A stretch of DNA of 64,000 nt, taken from the NCBI GenBank assembly GCA_002390675.1, contig DGPZ01000106.1, positions 50,112 through 114,111 of the forward strand, read 5' to 3'. The notes beneath the pieces are model-generated. The model was not told the origin of the DNA. It saw only the letters and a list, made by a program, of their open reading frames with translations, and did not search any database. Both the position numbers and the translations under genes were made by a program. Within the stretch, counting starts at the first letter, position 1. Every line of letters starts with the position of its first letter. Of the stretch, positions 1 through 8,742 are shown one piece after another. This DNA comes from Deltaproteobacteria bacterium UBA4427. Lineage in GTDB: Bacteria > Myxococcota_A > UBA9160 > UBA4427.

Positions 1-1650
1 GATGATTTGGTACGGGTCTGCGATGTCGCAGGTCTTGCAGTGCACGCAGTTTTCGTGGTGAATGAAGAGTTCCTTGTCGCCGTTCGAACCCGCCACGTCG
101 ACCATTTCGTAGACTGCTGCCGGGCAGAACTTCTCGCAGGGGTTGCCGTAATCGCGAAGACAATCCGTGGCGCAGACGTTCGTGTCAGCGACCTTTAGAT
201 GGGGCTGCTGGTCCGATTCGTGGGCGGTGCCCGAAAAACCGACAAGATGCTCCTTCGAAAATGTCAGTACGCCATCGGGTTCGAAGGGGGCGGGGTGTCG
301 ATTCTCTCTCGGAATCTCCCAGATCTTCTTCATGACCGAGTGAGGAGCGTGGGTCGCGAGGTTGTCGATCAAGCCGCGTCCCTTGGTCGGGATCATGAGC
401 GGGATATTAAGCATGCCGAAGAGCGGCGAGATCTCGTTGCTGCCCGAGAAGTTGCGCGCTTCGTAATGCTCCTGGTACGCCCAGCTGTTGCGGAACCGCT
501 CGGTGTATTTGCCGAGGGTCTTGGCGGAGAAGTCGGCGGCCTTGATGCCGTCGATGATCGTCTCTGCGGCCATCATGCCTGACTTCATGGCCGTGTGAAT
601 GCCCGCGAGCTTCATGATGTTAAGCATACCTGCCGAGTCGCCGACTAGCATGGCGCCGTCGCAGTAAAGCTTTGGTATCGCATTGATGCCACCCGCCGGG
701 ACGCACTTGGCGCCATAGCGAATTAACTCAGCACCCTCGAGAAGGTCCCGCATGAACGGGGAATCTCGCTTGAATTCCTGCGAGGCGCGATGCGGATCGT
801 TATTTGGATCTTCGGACGCGAGGGGTGTCACGAAGCCATAGGAAACCATGTTGTCGCCCATGTCGTAGAGCCACATACCGTTGAGTTGTCCTAGGAAGTC
901 GGGGAACATCGATCCATGGATGACGCGGCCGGGAACGTGCTTCTCCGGCTTGACCTTCCAGATCTCTTTAATGCCCGTCTCAAACGTCTGCGGGAATTTG
1001 CCGTGCATGTCGAGGCGATCGAGGATCTGCTTCGTGCACGAGCCGCGGACGCCTTCACCAAAGACGGTCACGCCGGCCAGGATGTCCATGCCGGGCTGGT
1101 AGGTGCCCTTCTCCTTGCCGTCCTTGTCGACGCCCATGTCACCGGTACGGATGCCTACGACGCGGTCGCCTTCGAAGAGCACTTCAGAAGCGGCGAAGCC
1201 GGGGTAGATCTCGACACCGAGTTCTTCGCACTTCTCGGCGAGGAACTTTGCGACGTCGGAGAGGGAGACGACGTGGTAGCCCTTCTTCTGAAAGAAGGGC
1301 GGCGTGAAGAGCGCCGGGAGCTTGACCGTCATGTTGCGGAAGAACTGCCAGAAGTAGGCCTTGTCGCAAGTCTGTTCGATCGGAAAGCCCTGCTCCTTAT
1401 AGTCGGGCATGAGCTCTTCGATGGCCTTGGGGTTCATCACGCCACCAGAAAGCTGATGGTCGCCGATGCCCGCGGCCTTCTCGATCACGAGAATGACCGG
1501 CGGCTCGATCTGTGGTGTGCCCTTCTTCTCCGCCTGCGCGTTCTGCTCTTCGACCTGCTTCATCAGATGGTAGGCAGAGGCGAGCGTGGCCGGACCTGCT
1601 CCGACGAAGAGGACATCGACCTCCATACTTTCGCGTTCGGGTTCAGACAT
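1..1650 (-). CDS. Electron transfer flavoprotein-ubiquinone oxidoreductase (3' end cut by window)
   Basis: This enzyme passes electrons from reduced ETF (fatty-acid and amino-acid oxidation) to the membrane quinone pool, using FAD and one 4Fe-4S cluster. The protein starts MSEPERESMEVDVLFVGAGP, giving an FAD Rossmann motif (VGAGPA) near residue 16. The C-terminal end holds the cluster signature NCVHCKTCDIADP just before the window edge. The frame is open for 550 codons and only the last residues (usually a PEGGGGP-type tail) are missing. The ATG at 1648-1650 has an AAGGA ribosome binding site about 9 bases upstream. No partner ETF subunits are visible in the window. The identification is firm from the cysteine motif; the exact C-terminus is outside the window. 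Confidence 0.93.
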   Translation of the reverse strand, partial: MSEPERESMEVDVLFVGAGPATLASAYHLMKQVEEQNAQAEKKGTPQIEPPVILVIEKAAGIGDHQLSGGVMNPKAIEELMPDYKEQGFPIEQTCDKAYFWQFFRNMTVKLPALFTPPFFQKKGYHVVSLSDVAKFLAEKCEELGVEIYPGFAASEVLFEGDRVVGIRTGDMGVDKDGKEKGTYQPGMDILAGVTVFGEGVRGSCTKQILDRLDMHGKFPQTFETGIKEIWKVKPEKHVPGRVIHGSMFPDFLGQLNGMWLYDMGDNMVSYGFVTPLASEDPNNDPHRASQEFKRDSPFMRDLLEGAELIRYGAKCVPAGGINAIPKLYCDGAMLVGDSAGMLNIMKLAGIHTAMKSGMMAAETIIDGIKAADFSAKTLGKYTERFRNSWAYQEHYEARNFSGSNEISPLFGMLNIPLMIPTKGRGLIDNLATHAPHSVMKKIWEIPRENRHPAPFEPDGVLTFSKEHLVGFSGTAHESDQQPHLKVADTNVCATDCLRDYGNPCEKFCPAAVYEMVDVAGSNGDKELFIHHENCVHCKTCDIADPYQII

Positions 1651-2093
1651 CGATGAATTTCCTTTCTAGGGATTGGACTTGCTCGAAAGCGGGTCCATTA
1701 AATACGGGCGGTGAGCTCTTTAATCACGAACGTCAGCAGATCGCGGCGCATGTGCGAAGGCCGGCTTCGGCGGTGCGTTTCAGCCGCCCCGGACAATAGA
1801 AGACGGTCCGTCTCGGAACAACAGATCCCGGGTCATCCGAGAGCGTCAAAGGCGCTTGAGGCTGGTTTCGAGGGAGCTGCCACGCTGAATTCTCATTGAT
1901 TTGGTCTTCTTATCTTTGCGCGGACATGTCGACCCAATGGACAGTCGGGCTGATTCGCTTCCATTGGCGGGCCCGATTCGCTCTCCTATGATGCCGCCGC
2001 TCGAATATGACCGACGAATGGTCGATTTCCCGCCCATGCCAACTGTCTGCGGCCATCCGCGCAGAACCCAGAAACATTTCGAAGGCCCCCCCA
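1651..2093. other. Intergenic region between divergent genes, no gene recognised
   Basis: This 443-base stretch separates the divergent ETF-QO gene and the hypothetical gene at 2094. Short open frames cross it, but none has a ribosome binding site together with a recognisable product. It should hold the promoters of both flanking genes; no promoter could be assigned with confidence. Confidence 0.5.
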
Positions 2094-3056
2094 ATGTCGT
2101 CCCTCAAAAATACGGCCCGCCACACTTCCGACTTCGTTCAGCTTCTGCAGGAGTTCCTCGCGGCATCCTCAGCGATGCGCGATTTGCTTGAGAATTCGGC
2201 GGGGAGCGAGCTTCAACTCGAAAGGGTTGCGGCGGTCGTTGGTGACGACGAGGGCTCGGTCCTCTACAGGTTGAAGCAGCAGAGTCATTCACTGTTCCGC
2301 TCCGAGGTCCTGGCCAGCGCCGCGGTCCGAAGGGAGGCCCTTTTTGACCTCACGATCGGCTCACTTTTCCACGAAGCCATGAAGCTTCGAGAAAGTCTCT
2401 ATCAGCGCGAGGTCTACGGCCCGAGACTAGCCTCGCTTCGGGCAGCGACCCAAGATGATTCCGACCCGAGCCTCGGTGAGTTTGAGCGCCTCCTGGGACG
2501 AAGCAGCGGCCGGATCGACGAGGTGATCGCCGAAGTTCGAATCCTCTTGTCGCAGACCCGCGATCAATTCCGGCGAGTGCTCATCGAACGTGCCGGCGAA
2601 CGCGGCGTCACGCGAGCGCTACTCGGCCGTCGTGTCCAGGTCGACGCGGTCTTTCAAGAAGGCTTCGAAGGCTTGTTGTCGGACATGCATGGCGAAGTGG
2701 CGACCGGTTTGGTCGAGGTAGCGCACGCCCTACTCGATAGCGCGTATTTCGTGGAAGCGTCGAAGGCGCTGCGCGAGGCGGGGCGATCCGCGGGTGCTCC
2801 ACGCGCGGAGATCACCCAGCTCGAGCACTACGCCGAAGGCATGCAGGCATTCCTCGAAGGCGACTATGCGAGCAGCCTCGTTGCACTCGAGGCTTGGGTT
2901 GACCTTGGGGGGCCGATCGGAGAGCAAGGCCTGGCACGCCGCGCAGCGGCTGCGATTGGGCGCGTGGGTCGACTTCTAGGAAGCGATGCCGACGGCAATG
3001 CGATCATGGATAGTGCGAAACAACTTCAGCTGCGGCTAGATGTAGGCTCCGTCTGA
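2094..3056 (+). CDS. Hypothetical protein with helical repeat-like C-terminal half
   Basis: The product is about 320 residues and is not recognised. It begins MSSLKNTARHTSDFVQ; the ATG at 2094 is preceded by GAAGG. The frame is open back to 2007, so an earlier start is possible. The sequence is strongly helical and rich in Ala, Glu, Arg and Leu, with no signal peptide or membrane segment. The last 100 residues (YFVEASKALREAGR, then LEHYAEGMQAFLEGDYASSL) look like degenerate tetratricopeptide hairpins. Its 3' end overlaps the end of the convergent lgt gene by about 31 bases. A cytoplasmic scaffold or regulator is possible, but there is no functional evidence. Confidence 0.6.
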   Translation: MSSLKNTARHTSDFVQLLQEFLAASSAMRDLLENSAGSELQLERVAAVVGDDEGSVLYRLKQQSHSLFRSEVLASAAVRREALFDLTIGSLFHEAMKLRESLYQREVYGPRLASLRAATQDDSDPSLGEFERLLGRSSGRIDEVIAEVRILLSQTRDQFRRVLIERAGERGVTRALLGRRVQVDAVFQEGFEGLLSDMHGEVATGLVEVAHALLDSAYFVEASKALREAGRSAGAPRAEITQLEHYAEGMQAFLEGDYASSLVALEAWVDLGGPIGEQGLARRAAAAIGRVGRLLGSDADGNAIMDSAKQLQLRLDVGSV

Positions 3057-3805
3057 ACGCCGCCTTCTCCTCTGGCCGCTCGCGCCCGGACGATCAATAT
3101 GACCCCGAATACGACGAGACCCATGCCAATGAACTGGGCTTCCGAGAGGCCCAACGCCACCCGTTCGTTGAGCCGCCAGTGTTCAATGACGGTTCGACCG
3201 ATGCCGTTTAAAATTAGAAACTCGCCCATAAGCGACGCGCTCTGCTTGCGCCGGAACCAGAGATAGCTGGCAGCCAGCGTGAGCCAAAGCGTTTCATAGA
3301 GCATCGTCGGATGAACCGGATAGTGCACCGGCGGCAATCCGTTCGGGAAGGCTACGGCCCAAGGTAGATCGGATGCGATGCCGTAGTCGTCCCCTACGAG
3401 AAAGCAGCCTACGCGACCGATTGCTTGGCCGACCGCGAGCGAAATTGCGGCCGCGTTCGCCAGTTGAATCGGCGGCACTTTCCAGTACTTACAACCCAGG
3501 TAGCCTGCGAGGCCGCCGCCGATAAAGCCGCCGTAGAAGACGAGCCCGCCGCGCGAGAACATCGACTGCCAGAAGGGGTCGCCGTAGATCAGATAGAAAC
3601 TGGTGGCGTAGTAGAGCTTCGCGCCAAAGACGCCGCCCAACATGATCACCATTAGAAGATTGGCCGCGTCCTCGGGGTCGAGGCCTTCTTCTTTCATGCG
3701 CAGAATCGAGATCCAATATCCGATCAAAAACCCCAGCGCCATCATTGCGCCAAAGCTACTGATCGGCCATCCGATCCCTGGAATCGTGAACAGCACCGGA
3801 TACAT
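3026..3805 (-). CDS. lgt: Prolipoprotein diacylglyceryl transferase
   Basis: Lgt transfers diacylglycerol from phosphatidylglycerol to the lipobox cysteine of prelipoproteins in the inner membrane, the first step of lipoprotein maturation. The protein begins MYPVLFTIPGIGWPISSFGA and has the expected multi-spanning pattern. Family features seen are RGGLVFYGGFIGG, GRVGCFLVGDDYG (the Lgt signature region) and HPTMLYE. The start at 3805 was chosen because it matches family N-termini and has AAGGGGG just upstream; the frame is open to 3853. Lipoprotein substrates in this window include the BamD and alkaline phosphatase products. Confidence 0.93.
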   Translation of the reverse strand: MYPVLFTIPGIGWPISSFGAMMALGFLIGYWISILRMKEEGLDPEDAANLLMVIMLGGVFGAKLYYATSFYLIYGDPFWQSMFSRGGLVFYGGFIGGGLAGYLGCKYWKVPPIQLANAAAISLAVGQAIGRVGCFLVGDDYGIASDLPWAVAFPNGLPPVHYPVHPTMLYETLWLTLAASYLWFRRKQSASLMGEFLILNGIGRTVIEHWRLNERVALGLSEAQFIGMGLVVFGVILIVRARAARGEGGVQTEPTSSRS

Positions 3806-3948
3806 AGGTCCCCCTTGCGAGCGCACATTACGTGAAGGGCCGGCCTCCGGCAATCTTTGTGCGGTGGGAGTCGGATATCTTCGCGTCGAACTTTGGGGGC
3901 GAGCCGATGTTTAGGTCGTTGACGACTACGCGCTAGCGCCATTTCGGT

Positions 3949-4140
3949 TTCGCGTCGTAGCCAGACAACGAAGCGTGCGCCCTCGCCGACTTCGCTCTCG
4001 ACATGGATTCGACCGTGATTCGATTCGACGATTGTGCGCAGGATGGCGAATCCTAAACCGCTCGCCTTCTTCGGTGATGCCACCCTTCGTTTCCACGCCC
4101 TCAAGAGAGATTGCGCGGAACTCGACGTGCATTTCTCTGA
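3949..4140 (-). pseudogene. Histidine-kinase ATPase-domain remnant, frameshifted
   Basis: One minus-strand frame (about 4074 to 3949) reads KKASGLGFAILRTIVESNHG and continues RIHVESEVGEGARFVVWL. This is the G2 box and C-terminal end of a HATPase_c domain of a sensor histidine kinase. The preceding piece, matching the usual TTK..G segment, lies in a different frame (VETKGGITEEG, about 4100-4050). The join therefore needs a frameshift near 4045. No intact dimerisation domain, H box or N box was found upstream, so only about 60 codons remain. It is interpreted as a decaying gene fragment. A sequencing error could explain the frameshift but not the missing N-terminal part. Confidence 0.6.
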
Positions 4141-4423
4141 GTGTTGCGGCCAGCTGCGGGCAAGGTCGATTTCCCGAGTCGGGGCGTGGGGTTGACTATA
4201 CTGAGGCCGATTCGGCGTGAGCGTCTGGGCATTTTTGACCAGTGTTTTGCGAGCCTGCTCAAAAATTGGAACCCGATGAGAAGCATCGATGCGTCCGATA
4301 GCCTGAGCCCCGCGACCCCGGTATCCTACGCTTCCCCTGAGATTGACCTCGCAGCGGCGTAGCGAGTGATTCGTTGCTGATCTGGGGCGCAATGGTCGCG
4401 CGAAGAGGGCGAAGGAGCTCGAG

Positions 4424-5062
4424 TTGGTCGATCTGGATGAGGCACCGCACGCGCCCCGCACGAGCAGTGGGCCCGCAGACTCCGACCTGGATTCGCTCTC
4501 CCCTCGAGCGCGACGGGTTTGGACCTGGTTGCTTTTCGCTTTGGGAGCACTGTTGGTGCTGGATGCACCGCCAATTCGTTTTGAGCAAGCCATGGACGTC
4601 GCTTCCGCCCCGGACGAAACCGAGGCCTCTCGCGATGCGGTTTCCGCCGCCTTGCAAGGCCATCTTCAGGACCGAAGGTCGGCGCTTTCGACAGAAGAGA
4701 CGGATCGTGTGATCGAGGCGGTGCTGCGCAGTAGCCGTCGCTACGGACTCGACCCCTATCTGGTGACCGCCGTATTGATCGTCGAGAGCGATGCGCGGCC
4801 CTGGGCTGAGAGCGGAAAGGGCGCGATTGGGTTGATGCAGGTCATGCCTTATATGGCAGAGAAGTTGCCTATTGCGGGTAACCTCTCGACGATTGAGAGC
4901 AACGTCGAGGCCGGGTGTTTCATTCTCTCCGACAATATTAGGCGCCTGGGAGAGGCGAAGGGCATCTCTAGCTATTTTTGGGGCCGTCGGATTCGTGGCG
5001 TTGCCTATCTCCAAAAGGTGCAAAAGGCACGGCAGCGTGTTCGCGAGGCCAGCGCCTCCTAA
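4424..5062 (+). CDS. Membrane-anchored lytic transglycosylase (SLT domain)
   Basis: This is a probable murein lytic transglycosylase that cleaves the glycan strand with 1,6-anhydro product formation. The 212-residue protein has one N-terminal membrane segment (about residues 31-47, VWTWLLFALGALLVL) followed by an SLT domain. The catalytic glutamate lies in TAVLIVESDARPWAES, followed by the family motif GAIGLMQVMPYMA. The start is TTG at 4424, supported by AAGGAG six bases upstream. The stop codon overlaps the next start (TAATG), so the hydrolase that follows is probably translationally coupled. The C-terminal part is shorter than in classical Slt70, as in small MltC/EmtA-type enzymes. Confidence 0.85.
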   Translation: MVDLDEAPHAPRTSSGPADSDLDSLSPRARRVWTWLLFALGALLVLDAPPIRFEQAMDVASAPDETEASRDAVSAALQGHLQDRRSALSTEETDRVIEAVLRSSRRYGLDPYLVTAVLIVESDARPWAESGKGAIGLMQVMPYMAEKLPIAGNLSTIESNVEAGCFILSDNIRRLGEAKGISSYFWGRRIRGVAYLQKVQKARQRVREASAS

Positions 5063-5934
5063 TGTCGAACAAAGGGAGCGACCGATTGACGGAGCGGATT
5101 ACGCGGCGAGAGACCCAGTGTGTGCTTTCTGACCGGGGCGAGCGGTATCGCCGGATCTGGCTACCGGAGCAGCCGACCCGGGCGATGATTCTGGTACATG
5201 GATATGGCGAACATTCTGGTCGCTACGACGAAATGGCGATGTATTTCGCAGGTCGCGGCTTCGCGGTGCATGCCTTTGATCAAGCGGGACACGGTCGGAC
5301 GCATGGTCCTCGCGGTCATGTCGATCGATTTGATCGTCTGCCCGAGGAAGTTGCCGAGTTCGTGGTGCAGGTCGGTCACGATCATCCAAATCTTCCCATA
5401 ACGTTAGTCGGACATAGCATGGGCGGGTTGGTCGTCGCAGCAAGCGCTGCACTTCATCACCCCTCTGTTGATCGGATAGTGCTCTCTGGGGCGCTGCTGC
5501 AGATAGGCGGCAGCACAGCGCAGAAGATACAGCTGATGGCGGCGAATCTGTTGTCCTTCGTCGTGCCTAAGTTGGGCTTGTCTGTAGGGCTCGACTCCGA
5601 GCTGATCTCTCGGGACCCCGAAGTGGTGCGGCGCTATCGCGAAGATCCATATGTGAAAGATAGGATCACGGCGCGCTTCGCGTCGGGAATGAATAAGATG
5701 GTCGCGCGAATGGCTTCCGCGGCGGGGCGAGTTGAACGTCCGGTTTTGATCATGCACGGCGCGCAAGATCAACTATCGCAGCCGCAGGGAAGCGTAGGGT
5801 TCCATGCTGGACTGGCGCCGCCGGTAGCAAGTACGAGCCTTTTGAAGCTCTATCCCGGTTTGCGGCACGAAATTTTCAACGAACCAGAACGAGAGCAAGT
5901 CTGGCAAGACATGCTGGCGTGGCTCGACACTTGA
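5062..5934 (+). CDS. Alpha/beta hydrolase, monoacylglycerol lipase-like
   Basis: This is a serine hydrolase of the monoacylglycerol lipase/lysophospholipase group (Hydrolase_4). The triad reads as Ser119 in LVGHSMGG, Asp236 in MHGAQDQL and His269 in GLRHEIFNE. The oxyanion region is ILVHGYGEHSGRY, typical of this group. The ATG at 5062 overlaps the stop of the lytic transglycosylase gene. No signal peptide is seen, so a cytoplasmic lipase or lysophospholipase role is likely. Substrate is not resolved by sequence. Coupling to a cell-wall hydrolase suggests shared expression in envelope turnover, but that is inference. Confidence 0.85.
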   Translation: MSNKGSDRLTERITRRETQCVLSDRGERYRRIWLPEQPTRAMILVHGYGEHSGRYDEMAMYFAGRGFAVHAFDQAGHGRTHGPRGHVDRFDRLPEEVAEFVVQVGHDHPNLPITLVGHSMGGLVVAASAALHHPSVDRIVLSGALLQIGGSTAQKIQLMAANLLSFVVPKLGLSVGLDSELISRDPEVVRRYREDPYVKDRITARFASGMNKMVARMASAAGRVERPVLIMHGAQDQLSQPQGSVGFHAGLAPPVASTSLLKLYPGLRHEIFNEPEREQVWQDMLAWLDT

Positions 5935-5983
5935 TCCGGATGCCTACTTTTCTAGGCGCCTAACATGAAGAGAATACGAGACG

Positions 5984-6490
5984 ATGTCTGACGAACTGAC
6001 GCACCTGGACAAAAAAGGCCGCGCACGCATGGTGAATGTGGGCGAAAAGGCGGTGACCCACCGCGTATGTATCGCGCGAAGTGAAGTCCGAATGGCACCC
6101 GAAACCTTGGCGCGCATCGTTGAGGGCCGGGTTGCTAAGGGCGACGTGCTCGCGACGGCACGTATCGCGGGAATCCAAGCAGCGAAGCGGACGGGCGAGT
6201 GGATTCCTCTCGCGCATCCGATGCCGATCGATTCGGTCGAGGTGATCTTGGAACCTGCGCCCGACGGGCAGGCCCTTTTGATCGAGACGCGCGTCGAGGC
6301 GCACTGGAAGACCGGCGTTGAAATGGAGGCGTTGGTTGCGGCGTCTGCGGCGGGTCTCACGGTTTATGACATGTGCAAGGCGGTAGACCGAGAGATGGTT
6401 GTGGATCGCTGCCGGCTTGTGGCCAAGCGGGGCGGCAAGAGCGGCGTATTTCGACGCGAAGGTGAATCGGACGTCGATCTGGCCGAGTAG
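5984..6490 (+). CDS. moaC: Cyclic pyranopterin monophosphate synthase
   Basis: MoaC converts the MoaA product 3',8-cyclo-7,8-dihydro-GTP to cyclic pyranopterin monophosphate in molybdenum cofactor synthesis. The 168-residue protein shows the family motifs LDKKGRARMVNVGEK, IPLAHPMPID, KTGVEMEALVA and LTVYDMCKAVD, with the conserved catalytic lysines and aspartate. Length matches the family. No other moa gene is in the window, although cinA at 29.4 kb carries a MoCF-type domain. Confidence 0.96.
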   Translation: MSDELTHLDKKGRARMVNVGEKAVTHRVCIARSEVRMAPETLARIVEGRVAKGDVLATARIAGIQAAKRTGEWIPLAHPMPIDSVEVILEPAPDGQALLIETRVEAHWKTGVEMEALVAASAAGLTVYDMCKAVDREMVVDRCRLVAKRGGKSGVFRREGESDVDLAE

Positions 6491-6669
6491 CAGTCTTGCT
6501 ATAACCGAGGGGCGTTTTTTAGACCGAGAGCCCTGATGGGACTCCTAGAGAGCATGAAATGGGCTTAGAGCCGGAAGAAGTACGGGCCATGCGCGAGAAA
6601 GGCAAAAAAATAGAGAGATCGGGGGAACTCGATTTTGAGGAGGGGGGTCTTTCAGCGGAGAGGCAGGAT

Positions 6670-7341
6670 ATGACAGCAGAGATCGTTGAGAGAGGACCGA
6701 TGGTGAGTGGCACGAACCCGCTGGCGCGCGATCGAAACGCGCCGCGCGTGGTGATTGAGGATCCCGATAGGGAGCTGATCGTGCGATGGCAGGCGGGCGA
6801 TGAAGCCGCCTTCGAAGAGCTCATCCGGAAACATGAATCACGCGTCTACCGCTTGCTTTATCGCATGATGGGGAGCAAGGAAGACGCGGAGGACCTCACC
6901 CAAGAGACCTTCTTGAGTCTGCATAGACATGGACATCGCTTCCGTGCCGAGGCGCGCTTTTCGACCTTTGTCTATCGGGTCGCGGCGAACGCCGCGCTCA
7001 ATCGCCGCCGTTCCTATGGCCGCGGTCGTGCAAGAGTCGACAAGCTCAAGACGCGTCAGGCAGCCGGTGATGATCTGCCAAGCTCGCCGCGCAACCCAGA
7101 AGAGGCTGCACTTGGGATCGAAATCACGGGCCACGTCCGTGAAGCACTTGACACGCTCTCGCCTTCGCTCCGTATGCCGGTCATCCTCTATGACATCGAA
7201 GGTCTCGCCTACGGCGAGATCGCCAAGGTGCTCGGCATTGCCGAAGGCACTGTCAAATCCAGGATTCATCGCGCGCGCCAAGCGCTGCGGGAACAGCTCA
7301 AAGAAATGCTGGGATCCAAGACTTCGACCGAGGGTTCTTAA
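6670..7341 (+). CDS. RNA polymerase sigma factor, ECF/RpoE type
   Basis: This is a group 4 (ECF) sigma factor. Region 2 is seen in DEAAFEELIRKHESRVYRLL and DAEDLTQETFLSLHR. Region 4 is seen in LSPSLRMPVILYDIEGLAYG and IAEGTVKSRIHRARQALRE, with its helix-turn-helix. The start at 6670 is preceded by GGAGAGG; the frame is open to an ATG at 6559, which lacks a good ribosome binding site. The stop lies two bases before the start of a zinc-finger anti-sigma factor, the usual arrangement for sigma/anti-sigma pairs. The stimulus cannot be read from sequence; envelope or redox stress is usual for this type. Confidence 0.93.
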   Translation: MTAEIVERGPMVSGTNPLARDRNAPRVVIEDPDRELIVRWQAGDEAAFEELIRKHESRVYRLLYRMMGSKEDAEDLTQETFLSLHRHGHRFRAEARFSTFVYRVAANAALNRRRSYGRGRARVDKLKTRQAAGDDLPSSPRNPEEAALGIEITGHVREALDTLSPSLRMPVILYDIEGLAYGEIAKVLGIAEGTVKSRIHRARQALREQLKEMLGSKTSTEGS

Positions 7342-7343
7342 GC

Positions 7344-8459
7344 GTGAGCAATTTTGGCGTTAGAGGCTCGAACATGAATGAAGATTCGCAGACGCCACAG
7401 CCTGTGGAGCTTCGATGTAAGCAGGTGAAGAATCACTTGCCCGATTACCTCGAAGGTGATCTTTCGCTGGATGACCGAGCTTCGGTCGACGAGCATATTG
7501 GCCAGTGCGCCGACTGTGCCATCGAAGTCCACGAGATGGAAGAGACGGTTCTCTTACTTCGAGGCCTCCCCGAGCCCGAAACACCGCCGATGATCGCGGC
7601 GAATGTGATGCGTCGAATTCGCTCGGGTGAGACTGAGCGGGGTTTCTGGGCGCGCGTTGGACGGGGCTTTGCCTCGGTCTTCGAACCGAGTTTTGTGCTG
7701 CCCGCTTCGGCGATGGCGGTGGCGGCCTTGGCAGTGGTAACGATTCAATCTCCGAGCCAACTCGGAGTTCCCGCTTTTCAGAACGCCGAGACGAGCGGCG
7801 CAGGGATCGCTGGGGCTGTCGTTGCGCCTTTGCGGAGTGACTCCGCTGGTGGAAGGCTGCCGTTGTCAGCAGATGCCGAGACGGGTGGTGCTCGGAACTT
7901 CGTGCAGACACCTCTGACGCAAATATCCGCGGAGACACGTCGTGACGTTGTTGTCGCTTCTCCATTTACTCGGGGCTTCGTCGTTCAGGGCGAAGGAGAC
8001 GCGCCGAGCAATTTCCGAACTCCCGTGATGGCAGGCGGCGCTCCACCGGCATTCTTTGCGGAGCGTCCGGCTCCCCTCATTGAGCGACCTTCTTCGGGAA
8101 CCCGCGTGCCGCGTTCTGGATTCGCCGGTGCAGTGCCTGTTGCTGGGCCTGTGCCCGTAGGCGCACTCGAAGCGGTCCGGTCAAAACGTGGGGGTTCAGT
8201 TTTATCGGAAGCGGTCAGCTCCGGCGGCGAAGATGCCCGGGACGGATGGATCGCAATCGGTCTTCAGCGCCCCACCGAGTTTGCACGTTTTCTGAATGCC
8301 AAGACCTTGGCCGAACAAGAACTTTGGGTCGAACGACTCGCGCAGCGAGCCGAGGCTCGCGGGCTGCTCGTTGAATTGGTTGGTGCACTCGATTCGAGTG
8401 GTGATGCCGCGGCTGGCGTTCTTGCCGGAGATTTTCGCGCAGCTCGAAAATCTCGCTGA
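7344..8459 (+). CDS. Anti-sigma factor with zinc-binding (ZAS-like) domain
   Basis: The N-terminus carries an anti-sigma zinc-finger motif: Cys25, His51, Cys55 and Cys58 (DEHIGQCADC). One membrane segment follows (about residues 112-130, VLPASAMAVAALAVVTI). The remaining ~240 residues are a poorly conserved, Ala/Pro/Gly-rich periplasmic part. It presumably holds the sigma factor encoded immediately upstream at the membrane until a signal is sensed. The start is GTG at 7344; ATG at 7374 is an alternative. The periplasmic part has no domain that I recognise. Confidence 0.85.
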   Translation: MSNFGVRGSNMNEDSQTPQPVELRCKQVKNHLPDYLEGDLSLDDRASVDEHIGQCADCAIEVHEMEETVLLLRGLPEPETPPMIAANVMRRIRSGETERGFWARVGRGFASVFEPSFVLPASAMAVAALAVVTIQSPSQLGVPAFQNAETSGAGIAGAVVAPLRSDSAGGRLPLSADAETGGARNFVQTPLTQISAETRRDVVVASPFTRGFVVQGEGDAPSNFRTPVMAGGAPPAFFAERPAPLIERPSSGTRVPRSGFAGAVPVAGPVPVGALEAVRSKRGGSVLSEAVSSGGEDARDGWIAIGLQRPTEFARFLNAKTLAEQELWVERLAQRAEARGLLVELVGALDSSGDAAAGVLAGDFRAARKSR

Positions 8460-8668
8460 TTCAGCCTTCCTTTCGTCTATTCTCACCCGCGCCGACCGAT
8501 CGCGCACCATCCATCCCTCGGATTTTGAATGTTAGTTCCGGTTTAGCTGCATAACCTACGTCTTTCTTCGGGACGCGTGAGGAACAGCACTGGCCACTAG
8601 GCTGCGGCATCGTTGCCTTGTGGCGCCGCATTCACGGCTCCAACGTGCCCATGAGGACGCAGTCGGTC

Positions 8669-8682
8669 TAGGCTCGAGCCTA
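8669..8682. repeat. Perfect 14-base palindrome upstream of radC
   Basis: TAGGCTCGAGCCTA is a perfect palindrome about 60 bases upstream of the radC start. It could be a dimeric regulator site, or be due to chance. No matching copy was noticed elsewhere in the window. Confidence 0.3.
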
Positions 8683-8742
8683 CGCCTAAGATGAGCCCCC
8701 TCCGCATCCGATAGGTCATTTTGATCAAACGGATTAGGGTGA

